The position numbers and the translations under genes are program-made. Under the pieces are notes generated by a model. That model did not search any database, was not told where the DNA came from, and was given only the letters and a program-made list of their open reading frames with translations. This document shows positions 1-6,541 of a DNA stretch of 8,602 nt, in pieces (the stretch's first letter is position 1; each line of letters begins with the position of its first letter). Origin of the DNA: Deltaproteobacteria bacterium (lineage in GTDB: Bacteria > Desulfobacterota > Dissulfuribacteria > Dissulfuribacterales > UBA3076); assembly GCA_030618205.1 (NCBI GenBank), contig JAUXDR010000026.1, forward strand, positions 1 through 8,602, given 5' to 3'.

Positions 1-2
1 CC

Positions 3-134
3 AATGAAATGTTTACCCAGTGCAATGCTTTCAGCTTTCTATTGCTCCAGGGCCTTTTCTTTTTCTATTTTATCGGGGTAATCTGCGGATAGAATGAAGA
101 AGCCTCGCGGTTCCGCCCTCTTGAGACGCCATAG
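3..134 (-). pseudogene. possible decayed coding remnant, unidentified
   Basis: The minus-strand frame from 134 down to 3 reads for 31 codons without a stop, meets one TAG at 41-39, and then stays open to the window edge. The translation has the composition of a real protein: FFILSADYPDKIEKEKALEQ, then KAESIALGKHFIG after the stop. Another TAG (137-135) lies just upstream, so no intact gene is possible. I do not recognise a family. It could equally be chance, because other frames here also give short protein-like stretches. The left copy of the 13-base repeat (78-90) lies inside it. Confidence 0.2.
78..90 (+). repeat. 13-base direct repeat, left copy
   Basis: The string GTAATCTGCGGAT occurs here and again at 3344-3356 in the same orientation. 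In both places it is close to a GGGG run (GGGG directly before TAATCTGCGGAT here; GGGGTGCG before it in the right copy). The two copies bracket most of the accessory block, so it may be a recombination or insertion scar. It could instead be a dispersed intergenic repeat; similar strings recur between genes in many bacteria. Confidence 0.5.
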
Positions 135-170
135 CTAGGCGAAGGCGCTTGCCTTCATCTAGTACTTTCG

Positions 171-269
171 GTACCATCTATTAGAAAGAGGCGCTATTAT
201 CAAACGCTTCTTAGTTTCGCCTTCTACTCCGGCATCGGAGTCAAGACCACCGAGGGAATGGGTGTGTAG
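171..269 (+). pseudogene. cas6: 3' remnant of a Cas6-type CRISPR endoribonuclease
   Basis: Reading 171-269 in one frame gives a 32-residue C-terminal tail ending in TAG, with the core YYQTLLSFAFYSGIGVKTTE followed by GMGV. The pattern F-A-F-Y-x-G-[IV]-G-x-K-T-[ST]-x-G-M-G is the C-terminal glycine-rich loop of Cas6, the RAMP-fold endoribonuclease that cuts precursor CRISPR RNA. A full Cas6 is about 220-320 residues. Upstream of about 171 the frame no longer resembles Cas6 and meets TAG at 132-134, so only the tail survives. Complete relatives usually continue a few residues past GMG, so the 3' end may also be trimmed. No CRISPR repeats and no other cas gene are visible in the window. The call rests on motif recognition alone; another RAMP protein with the same loop is the main alternative. 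Confidence 0.65.
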
Positions 270-320
270 AATATTATGATATCGGAGGAATGCGCCGATT
301 CTGCTTATAGCCGCGCTTAA

Positions 321-340
321 TTGCTATCGGGATATAGCAA
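321..340. repeat. perfect 7-base inverted repeat
   Basis: TTGCTAT (321-327) pairs perfectly with ATAGCAA (334-340) across a 6-base loop. No run of T follows on either strand, so it does not look like an intrinsic terminator. It could be an operator for the downstream module or a leftover of the decayed cas region. Confidence 0.4.
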
Positions 341-351
341 AAGGAATTCTC

Positions 352-391
352 AAATGAAAAGCAACTCCCTTTCATTTCTTTTCGAATGAAA
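352..391. promoter_or_regulatory. alternating inverted-repeat cluster, possible operator
   Basis: AAATGAAA (352-359) is the perfect inverse complement of TTTCATTT (370-377), and AATGAAA (385-391) is the inverse complement of TTTCATT (370-376). The central element can therefore pair with either flank, giving two mutually exclusive hairpins or three half-sites for a dimeric regulator. It lies 53-92 bases before the ATPase start, a normal place for an operator. The repeats are direct observation; the regulatory role is inference. Confidence 0.4.
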
Positions 392-443
392 AATTACGAA
401 ATGGTAAATTACTTAATGTACCCAAAAATGAGGTCGCGTTAAA

Positions 444-1943
444 ATGATCATTCGTCTAAAGGTCAAAGGCTTTAAGAATCTGGTGGATGTAGATGTCCGC
501 TTTGGTCCGTTTACCTGTGTCGCTGGAGTCAACGGAGTGGGCAAGTCTAATCTTTTTGATGCAATCCGTTTTCTTAGTGCCCTGGCCAGCCGACCCCTAA
601 TCGAAGCTGCTCTTTCCGTACGGGCCGAAGGCGGCAGCGCATCAGATCTTCGAAGCCTTTTTCACCGTGTGGGTAATCATTATGCAAAGCGTATGTCCTT
701 TGAAGTGGAAATGATCGTCCCCCAAGAAGCTGTGGATGATTTGGGACAAACAGGTAAAGCAACCAACACTATGCTACGATACTCTTTGGAACTTGGATAT
801 TGCGGTGACAAATATAACTCCACGTCACTTGGTTCTTTAGAAATTCTAAAAGAGGAGCTTTCCCATATAAAAAAAAGCGAGGCTGGGAAACACCTGCTTT
901 TCAAGCACAGCAAAAAAGACTGGCGTGACACTATAGTTAGGGCTGGTCGCAGGGTTCCTTACTTTATTTCCACAGCGGATGGCGAGGATTCTCGGATTAT
1001 AAAACTCCATCAGGATGGTGGGGGGAGTAGAGGTAAACCTCTGCCGCATTCCGCATCAAATCTTCCCCGAACAGTTTTATCTGCCGCTAATGCAGCCGAG
1101 AGCCCGACTGTACTCTGCGCCCGTCGGGAAATGGAATCCTGGCGCATTTTACAACTGGAACCTTCCGCCCTTCGGATGCCGGATGAAATTAATGCTCCTT
1201 CTCATCTAACGCTTAACGGAGGGCATCTCCCTGCGACTCTTTACCGTCTGGCCCAGGCCCCATTCGATAATATTGAAGAAGGTATGTCAAATAGAGACCC
1301 TGAATTCATTTTTACTAAGGTCGCCAATCGGTTAAGCACTCTGATTGGTGATGTTAGGAGGGTTTGGGTAGACCGAGACGATAAGCGAGAGATTTTGACA
1401 CTTCAAGTTACCGGAAGTGACGAAACTGATCATCCGGCCCGCTCATTGTCTGATGGTACACTCCGTTTCTTGGCCCTCTCTGTACTTGAACTGGATGTTA
1501 CAGCCAAGGGCCTGATTTGTTTGGAAGAACCGGAAAATGGAATACATCCAGAACGTATTCCGGCCATGCTATCCCTACTACAAGATATTGCGACAGACCC
1601 TGATGAACCTGTTGATGAAACTAACCCTCTACGCCAGGTAATCGTTAATACGCATTCTCCGGTGGTAGTCAGCGAAGTGCCTGACGATAGTTTGCTGGTA
1701 GCTGAACTAAAGGAAGATATCCAAGATGACCGACGATTCAAAAAAGTCAGTTTCTGTTGCCTTTCAGATACATGGCGGACCAAAGCCCAAGAAAAAACAC
1801 CTATTGTCTCTAAGGGAAAACTTCTAGTTTATCTCAATCCCGCCTCACCTTACAGAAGCAAGAAAAAGCGACATACCAGGCGTGTGGTAGACCGCGGTGA
1901 CCTTCAGATGTTGCTTCCTTTTTGGAAACACGTTGATGGATGA
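444..1943 (+). CDS. AAA family ATPase of the RecF/OLD-like (ABC-ATPase) type, probable defence ATPase
   Basis: The 499-residue protein has a complete ABC-type ATPase core split by a long middle region. Walker A is GVNGVGKS at residues 28-35, straight after a RecF/SMC-like N-terminus (IRLKVKGFKNL). The ABC signature is SLSDGTLRF at 334-342, Walker B is LICLEEPENGIHP at 357-369 with catalytic Glu362, and the switch histidine is His404 in VNTHSP. Residues 60-330 form the variable insert, as in RloA, AbiL and OLD-type ATPases. The basic tail (RSKKKRHTRR, 471-480) could contact nucleic acid. The ATG at 444 has GAGG ten bases upstream; an ATG at 428 opens only a four-codon frame. The stop overlaps the DUF4276 partner, so the two are probably co-translated. 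In related systems such an ATPase senses invasion and controls a Toprim effector. No transmembrane segment is visible. The family is clear; the defence role is inferred. Confidence 0.85.
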   Translation: MIIRLKVKGFKNLVDVDVRFGPFTCVAGVNGVGKSNLFDAIRFLSALASRPLIEAALSVRAEGGSASDLRSLFHRVGNHYAKRMSFEVEMIVPQEAVDDLGQTGKATNTMLRYSLELGYCGDKYNSTSLGSLEILKEELSHIKKSEAGKHLLFKHSKKDWRDTIVRAGRRVPYFISTADGEDSRIIKLHQDGGGSRGKPLPHSASNLPRTVLSAANAAESPTVLCARREMESWRILQLEPSALRMPDEINAPSHLTLNGGHLPATLYRLAQAPFDNIEEGMSNRDPEFIFTKVANRLSTLIGDVRRVWVDRDDKREILTLQVTGSDETDHPARSLSDGTLRFLALSVLELDVTAKGLICLEEPENGIHPERIPAMLSLLQDIATDPDEPVDETNPLRQVIVNTHSPVVVSEVPDDSLLVAELKEDIQDDRRFKKVSFCCLSDTWRTKAQEKTPIVSKGKLLVYLNPASPYRSKKKRHTRRVVDRGDLQMLLPFWKHVDG

Positions 1944-2598
1944 AATTCGTTATACCTTAATTTCAGCTGGCTCCTCTGATCGTGCTTTGCTTCCCATCCT
2001 CACTTGGGTCTTGCGGGAAAAGGGCGACGTAAGTCTGGTTCAACCTGAATGGGCTGATTTGCGCCGTTTGCCCAAGCCCCCGCTAAGTCTCCACGAACAA
2101 ATTTTAAGCGCAATAGATCTCTTTCCGTGCGATTTACTCTTTATACACAGGGATGCTGAAAGAGAAAATCCCGAGAGACGTTACAAAGAAATCCGCAATG
2201 CGCTCCACGAAGCGACCAAACGGGGATTTCAGGCACCGGTTGTCTGTGTAGTGCCTGTGCGAATGACAGAAGCTTGGTTGCTTTTCGACGAACCTGCAAT
2301 CAGGCTTGCTGCTGGTAATCCCAACGGGAAAAATCCCTTGAATGTCCCTGACCTATCTGTAATTGAGCAAATCCCCGATCCCAAGGATGTCCTATTTAAC
2401 GTTTTGCGTAAAGCCAGCGGGCTTACAGGCAGGCGTTTGAAGAGGTTTAATATGGCTGAATGCCGCATTCGGGTCACCGATTTGGTTTCTGATTTTTCAC
2501 CGTTGCGGAAACTAAGCGCGTTTAAAAGGCTCGAAAGAGATGTCTCGAAGCTAAAGCAAAACGGCTGGATTCTTGAAACTGACGGTCAAACTGCATAA
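1936..2598 (+). CDS. DUF4276 family (Toprim-like) partner protein
   Basis: This 220-residue protein starts at ATG 1936, overlapping the ATPase stop by 8 bases (ATGGATGA), which suggests translational coupling. An in-frame ATG at 1897 would add 13 Cys/Phe-rich residues encoded inside the ATPase gene and is less likely. Toprim-like landmarks are the N-terminal strand and loop ISAGSSDRALLPIL (9-22), the acidic motif FIHRDAERE (69-77, Asp73 and Glu75), and the MTEAWLLFDEPAIRLAAG segment (110-127) typical of DUF4276. The acidic residue expected in the first loop (E/D-G-x-S-D) appears as Ala11, which is unusual. Proteins of this fold next to an RloA-like ATPase are thought to act as nuclease or cleavage effectors (compare RloB, AbiLii and PARIS AriB). 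The family assignment rests on motifs. Whether it is a nuclease is unknown, especially given the altered loop. Confidence 0.75.
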   Translation: MDEIRYTLISAGSSDRALLPILTWVLREKGDVSLVQPEWADLRRLPKPPLSLHEQILSAIDLFPCDLLFIHRDAERENPERRYKEIRNALHEATKRGFQAPVVCVVPVRMTEAWLLFDEPAIRLAAGNPNGKNPLNVPDLSVIEQIPDPKDVLFNVLRKASGLTGRRLKRFNMAECRIRVTDLVSDFSPLRKLSAFKRLERDVSKLKQNGWILETDGQTA

Positions 2599-2691
2599 AC
2601 GTATAGATTCAAGACGGACATTTTAATATGTTTGACAAACAGATGAATTCCGCAAGTCCAAATACGGTTTTTAGTAAGGGAAGTAGCTGAT

Positions 2692-3332
2692 ATGGACAAA
2701 ATAGAACTTTTAGAACTTATCAATAAAGGCGAATCCAGCTTATTCTTTTCGGCAAAAAGGATAGGATAAAAAGATTAATCCCCCAAAGCGGTATTACAGC
2801 AGTGGAATACGATGCGCCTGATGCTGATGTGGCGGGCCGTTATCGCAAGGAGATTAACGGGCCATTGCTTTCGTTACGTGAAAATTCGGGAATTGTTACT
2901 GAAGAAGGAATAATTGACCAGGCGGTAAATTTTGTTTTAAGGGTAAGGTCAAAAGAAAAAATTGAGGGTACAAGACGCGTTACTGAATATGCTTATCCTC
3001 CTGAGGTTTTACGTGAAGCTGTTGTCAATGCGGTTGCACACAGAGACTATACAATCGGCGGAACGAATATCGGAATCTGGCTCTATCCCGACCGGTTGGA
3101 AATCGATAGTCCCGGAAATCTTCCAAATACGATCACCATCGAACGGATGAAAAGCGGCGCCCGCTATCACCGCAATCAAATGATTGTCGATTATTTACGC
3201 GACATGGAATATATCGAGGGCAGCGGCAGGGGAGTATCGCGCAAAATCATCCGCGGCATGATCGAGCATAATGGCAAAGAGCCTGCGTTTGAGCTAAGGG
3301 GCGAAGCTTTAAGAGTTACTTTGTATGCCTAA
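2692..3332 (+). pseudogene. broken AlbA_2-type ATP-binding regulator (internal deletion and frame change)
   Basis: A normal gene start is present at ATG 2692 behind AAGGGAAG (2676-2683). It reads MDKIELLELINKGESS, the usual opening of AlbA_2 (schlafen-like, formerly RecG-related) regulators, then hits TAA at 2767. From about 2745 the next frame takes over with LFGKKDRIKRLIPQSG and runs to TAA at 3332 as the C-terminal half of the same family. That half has an N-box (EAVVNAVAHRDY), a DSPGNLP loop and a GSGRG motif of the HATPase_c_4 domain. Whole proteins are roughly 450-550 residues. Here the nucleic-acid-binding AlbA_2 domain and the linker, about 200 or more residues, are gone, with the junction near 2736-2748. 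A 176-residue product could in principle start at GTG 2802, but it has no ribosome site and would begin inside the domain. Confidence 0.8.
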
Positions 3333-3343
3333 AATAGGGGTGC

Positions 3344-3356
3344 GTAATCTGCGGAT
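3344..3356 (+). repeat. 13-base direct repeat, right copy
   Basis: This is the second copy of GTAATCTGCGGAT, identical to 78-90. It sits in the 23-base gap between the broken AlbA_2 gene and hemB, and its last base is part of the hemB stop codon (3356-3358 on the minus strand). It therefore marks the exact edge between the conserved operon and the accessory block. No terminator hairpin is visible in this gap for either convergent gene. Confidence 0.5.
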
Positions 3357-4324
3357 CAGAGATTCCTGGCCACATCCTTTGCAAAATAAGTAATTATGAC
3401 ATCGGCCCCTGCCCTGCGGATGCTGAGAAGTGACTCCTCCACGACCCTGGCCTCATCCAGCCAGCCCTTGGAAGACGCAGCCTTTATCATTGAGTACTCA
3501 CCGCTTACCTGATAGGCGGCAATTGGAAGGGTGAACTCCTGCCTCAGAAGATGGATTATGTCGAGGTATGGCATGGCAGGCTTCACCATGAGGATGTCAG
3601 CCCCTTCTTCAAGGTCCAGCATGGCCTCCCGCATGGCTTCCCTGGCATTTGCAGGGTCCATCTGGTATGAGCGACGATCTCCGGATTTAGGGGCGCACTC
3701 TGTTGCTTCACGGAAGGGTCCGTAGAATGATGAAGCATACTTTACGGCATAGGACAGAATAGGGACCTGGTCAAAGCCATGCTCGTCAAGTGCCTCCCTT
3801 ATTGCTCCTACACGGCCGTCCATCATATCGGAAGGCGCTACAATGTCCGCCCCTGCCCTGGCGTGGGAAAGAGCAACCTTTGCCAGCAGCTCCAGGGTTG
3901 CATCATTATCTATCCGGCCATTTGAGAGCACGCCACAGTGCCCGTGTGAAGTGTACTCGCAAAGGCACACGTCAGTCACAACAAGGAGATCAGGCACTGA
4001 CTTCTTTATGGCGGATATGGCCCTTTGCACCACACCGCTCTTTATCCAGGCATGAGAACCCCTTGGGTCCTTTTTTTCAGGAAGGCCGAATAAAAGGACT
4101 GCATTAATTCCCAGATCAAAGACCTCCTTGGCCTCTTTTACTATGGCATCCACAGAAAACTGATAGCAGCCGGGCATGGCATCAATAGGCTGCTTAATGC
4201 CTTTGCCATGTATAATGAAAAGGGGATAGATAAGGTGTTTCGGGCTCAAGGTGGTCTCACGGATCAGCGCGCGCAGAGATTCCGTGCGACGCAACCTGCG
4301 GGGACGATATTCCGGGTACATCAT
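3356..4324 (-). CDS. hemB: porphobilinogen synthase (delta-aminolevulinic acid dehydratase), zinc type
   Basis: HemB condenses two 5-aminolevulinate molecules into porphobilinogen, the first common step to heme, siroheme and corrinoids, in the cytoplasm. The 322-residue protein has normal length. The metal-site motif [14 protein letters not shown] carries three cysteines (Cys120, Cys122, Cys130), the zinc-dependent pattern. The two Schiff-base lysines are Lys195 ([14 protein letters not shown]) and Lys248 ([12 protein letters not shown]). The segment [15 protein letters not shown] matches bacterial enzymes. I place the start at ATG 4324: GGAGG at 4339-4335 is ten bases upstream, and ATGA overlaps the stop of the receiver gene. 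A TTG at 4333 is only one base from that GGAGG and is unlikely. It is the last gene of the minus-strand operon, so expression probably depends on translation of the upstream genes. Confidence 0.96.
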   Translation of the reverse strand: MMYPEYRPRRLRRTESLRALIRETTLSPKHLIYPLFIIHGKGIKQPIDAMPGCYQFSVDAIVKEAKEVFDLGINAVLLFGLPEKKDPRGSHAWIKSGVVQRAISAIKKSVPDLLVVTDVCLCEYTSHGHCGVLSNGRIDNDATLELLAKVALSHARAGADIVAPSDMMDGRVGAIREALDEHGFDQVPILSYAVKYASSFYGPFREATECAPKSGDRRSYQMDPANAREAMREAMLDLEEGADILMVKPAMPYLDIIHLLRQEFTLPIAAYQVSGEYSMIKAASSKGWLDEARVVEESLLSIRRAGADVIITYFAKDVARNL

Positions 4325-4692
4325 GGCAACCAATCCTCCAGCCTTTGAAGCAGATCATTTGTAGTAAAAGGCTCCTCAATAAAGCCGCTGCAGCCGGCAT
4401 CGTGGAAACGTTCCCTCTCCGAAGAAGAGGCCACCGCACATATAAGCACTACCGGTATATCATCGGTCTCAGGGGACTGCTTGAGAAGCACACTCATGGA
4501 CAAGGCATCAAGTATGGGGACATCCTTACGTATGATCACCAGATCAGGCAACTCGGCCTTTGCCAGATCAAGACCTTCCTGGCCGTCCTCAGCAAGAAGC
4601 AGTTTGAGCCCGGTTTGGTTCGCCAGTTTACGGACCGTCTCAATAACTGACTCGTTATAATCCACAAGGAGTATGGTCTGGCCTTCTTTCAC
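4321..4692 (-). CDS. stand-alone receiver-domain protein with a degenerate phosphorylation site (pseudo-receiver)
   Basis: The 123-residue protein is a single CheY-like receiver domain with no output domain. It opens with [18 protein letters not shown], where one of the usual two acidic metal-binding residues remains (Asp11, followed by Tyr-Asn). The phosphoacceptor position after PDLVII is Arg55 instead of Asp, with Asp57 two residues on. The usual Thr/Ser is Cys85 (PVVLICAVA), and the usual Lys is Glu107 (GFIEEPF). Classical phosphorylation at this site is therefore not expected, and a constitutive or protein-interaction role is more likely. I chose GTG 4692 because GAGAG lies seven bases upstream and the resulting N-terminus fits receivers. 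An in-frame GTG at 4725 would overlap the ClpX-like gene by 10 bases and add 11 residues. Its stop overlaps the hemB start. Confidence 0.85.
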   Translation of the reverse strand: MKEGQTILLVDYNESVIETVRKLANQTGLKLLLAEDGQEGLDLAKAELPDLVIIRKDVPILDALSMSVLLKQSPETDDIPVVLICAVASSSERERFHDAGCSGFIEEPFTTNDLLQRLEDWLP

Positions 4693-4715
4693 CTGATTAC
4701 TCTCTACAAAGAGGG

Positions 4716-6539
4716 TTAATAGCACGTACGAATAAGTCTATTTATGTAGAGCTCCGGGTTATCCACTGCTTCAGCCGAAATATTAAAAACGTCCTGCGCA
4801 GTCTTTTCCCTTATAAGAGTAAGACCATATTCAAGAATATTACACAATCTCTCGCACTGGACATAGAGATTGGAAGAATCATCCAGACAACTATACAGCA
4901 ACCTGTCCACTGCGTCTTCCTCTAAATTAATCCTCAGGCCGCAACGGTTAAAGAAAGAGTCCTCGTAATTCTTTATCTGCTCTATCCATGATTGCACCCT
5001 CTCACCGGCCTCCCTGAAGTCCAAATCTTCTTTCAGAGATAGCTGGGCTACGAGGTCCAACCTATTAGGTGTAAGCTTCAGCTTAGAGCCTTCCCACCGG
5101 GGTAACTCTTCCTGCTCAAGGCGAGTAATCAGTATCTGTTTTTCCTCAGCAAGCATGGCCTGATACCTTCTCAGCCTCGCCTCGTCTTTTAAATTCTCTA
5201 AAAGCTTTTGGAGCTCTCCCGCCGGATCATTAACTATATTACTGGTCACTACCAAAAAAGACACGCTAATTGAGGGCAGTTTCTTTTCAAAGGGCAGCAA
5301 TACCCTTTCCGCCACGCTCACAAGTGCCCTTGCCCCTGTATGTTCCTGATAGGCCTGACGGGCAAGGATTCTCAGGGCATCTTCTTCGAATTTAAGGTCT
5401 ATTCCATAGGCCCTGAAGTCCTGCTTCTTGCTCATGATAATCGGGTTGTTCGGATTACACAGTATCTCAAACAGATCCTGCTCAGAGAGCTCTTCCAGAA
5501 TGGAAACAACAGGAATCCTCCCAACGAACTCAGATTCAAAGCCGTATTCAACAAGGTCCTGTGGCTTCACGTGCCGTAGCCACTCCATCTCATCCTGGGT
5601 ATCGATCTCTGCGCCGAAGCCTATACTCTTCTTCCTGAGCCTGTCCTTTATTATGTCGCTAAGGCCCCCAAAAGCGCCACTCACTATGAATAATATGCTG
5701 CGCGTATTGAGACTCTGTTTCTCTCTTTTTCCAGTCTTGCGGTATCTTTCTATGGCCTGTATCTGGGAAATAGGGTCATGTGGGACCCGTATGTCCACCT
5801 CGGTCTCCTCAAGGGGTTTTAACAAGGCCCTTTGGACCCCGGCCCTGGAAACATCCGGTCCGCTTATGTGGTGAGAAGACGCGATTTTGTCAATTTCATC
5901 TATATAAACAATCCCGTACTGTGCCCTTTCAAGGTCACCATCCGCTTCCTGCACCAGGTCACGGACCAGGTCTTCTATGTCTCCTCCCACATAACCTGTC
6001 TCACTGAACTTTGTGGCATCGCCTTTCACGAAAGGTACGCCCAGTTTCGCCGCTATCAGCTTGATAAGATACGTCTTTCCAACTCCGGTAGGACCTATGA
6101 GGATTATATTATTCTTTATGCTTCCAATCGAATGGGGATCTTTTCCTTTTTTTTGAAGATATGTAATCTTGTTAAAGTGAGTACATATCTTTGTTGCCAG
6201 AACGGCCTTTGCCATATCCTGCCTGACCACATATCTGTTCAAGTAGGCCTCAAGCTCCTCCGGCTTGAGATTAAAGCTTATTTTTGGGCCCTTCTCAGAA
6301 TCAGTCCCTTCTTTCTGGTCGATGCTATCAGGCTTTACTTGCCAAGGAAAGGCCATCTGGGACACTACCCGTATTCTGCCCCCATACCTTTTGGAAAGAT
6401 AATCACTTATCTCCTTTTCCAGGTCTTTTTGTGAAGGCAAATTCACAGTCCTGTCAGGCTTCTCATTGGTGATATCAGGAAGTCCTGTGCTCGGATCCTT
6501 CAAAGCGTTTTTCTTATCATCTTTCTTTTGCATATACAT
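4716..6539 (-). CDS. ClpX-like AAA+ unfoldase lacking the zinc-binding domain, with C-terminal extension
   Basis: The 607-residue protein follows ClpX closely through its AAA+ module. Walker A is GPTGVGKT (149-156), the pore loop is GYVG (182-185), Walker B is IVYIDEID (210-217), sensor 1 lies around SGAFGGL (287-293), the arginine finger is Arg341 in EFVGRIP, and sensor 2 is GAR (402-404). An IGFG loop at 306-309 matches the ClpX loop that docks on ClpP. Differences from ClpX are clear. The first cysteine is at residue 119, so there is no zinc finger, only a charged N-terminal region (1-90). The segment between Walker B and sensor 1 lacks GGRKHP and is longer and basic. About 175 extra residues follow the AAA+ module, with a charged, probably coiled-coil stretch near 440-480. 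ClpX is usually about 410-430 residues. It may unfold substrates for ClpP or act alone. No clear ribosome site precedes ATG 6539; ATG 6533 is an in-frame alternative. Confidence 0.85.
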   Translation of the reverse strand: MYMQKKDDKKNALKDPSTGLPDITNEKPDRTVNLPSQKDLEKEISDYLSKRYGGRIRVVSQMAFPWQVKPDSIDQKEGTDSEKGPKISFNLKPEELEAYLNRYVVRQDMAKAVLATKICTHFNKITYLQKKGKDPHSIGSIKNNIILIGPTGVGKTYLIKLIAAKLGVPFVKGDATKFSETGYVGGDIEDLVRDLVQEADGDLERAQYGIVYIDEIDKIASSHHISGPDVSRAGVQRALLKPLEETEVDIRVPHDPISQIQAIERYRKTGKREKQSLNTRSILFIVSGAFGGLSDIIKDRLRKKSIGFGAEIDTQDEMEWLRHVKPQDLVEYGFESEFVGRIPVVSILEELSEQDLFEILCNPNNPIIMSKKQDFRAYGIDLKFEEDALRILARQAYQEHTGARALVSVAERVLLPFEKKLPSISVSFLVVTSNIVNDPAGELQKLLENLKDEARLRRYQAMLAEEKQILITRLEQEELPRWEGSKLKLTPNRLDLVAQLSLKEDLDFREAGERVQSWIEQIKNYEDSFFNRCGLRINLEEDAVDRLLYSCLDDSSNLYVQCERLCNILEYGLTLIREKTAQDVFNISAEAVDNPELYINRLIRTCY

Positions 6540-6541
6540 AC

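Larger units (their letters stand above)
270..443 (+). other. intergenic leader of the ATPase/DUF4276 module
   Basis: These 174 bases between the Cas6 tail and the ATPase gene hold no credible coding sequence. They contain a perfect 7-base inverted repeat (321-340), an alternating inverted-repeat cluster (352-391) and a direct repeat AAATTAC (391-397 and 406-412). A weak ribosome site, GAGG, lies at 430-433, ten bases before the ATG at 444. I see no convincing sigma-70 promoter, but the promoter of the module must lie here or further left. Confidence 0.5.

Noticed and set aside
290..310. GGAGGA followed by ATG and a six-codon frame (MRRFCL) just after the cas6 tail
   Set aside because: Too short to judge; it may be the start of a gene lost with the cas locus, but nothing supports a functional leader peptide.
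321..340. Hairpin considered as an intrinsic terminator
   Set aside because: The stem is only 7 bases and A+T-rich, and no T run follows on either strand.
1..443. Search for CRISPR repeats near the cas6 tail
   Set aside because: No repeat of 20 or more bases recurs at regular spacing; the short inverted repeats do not form an array.
2628..2690. Twenty-codon frame (MFDKQMNSASPN...) between the DUF4276 gene and the broken regulator
   Set aside because: No ribosome site and no recognisable motif; treated as non-coding spacer.
4325..4333. TTG start for hemB
   Set aside because: GGAGG ends one base before it, too close; ATG 4324 has ideal spacing and the ATGA overlap.
4693..4725. GTG 4725 as the start of the receiver gene
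   Set aside because: It overlaps the previous stop, has no ribosome site, and adds residues that receivers normally lack; GTG 4692 fits better, though the longer form cannot be excluded.
5428..6434. Long plus-strand frames opposite the ClpX-like gene
   Set aside because: They are antisense shadows of a clear AAA+ gene and show no family features or ribosome sites.
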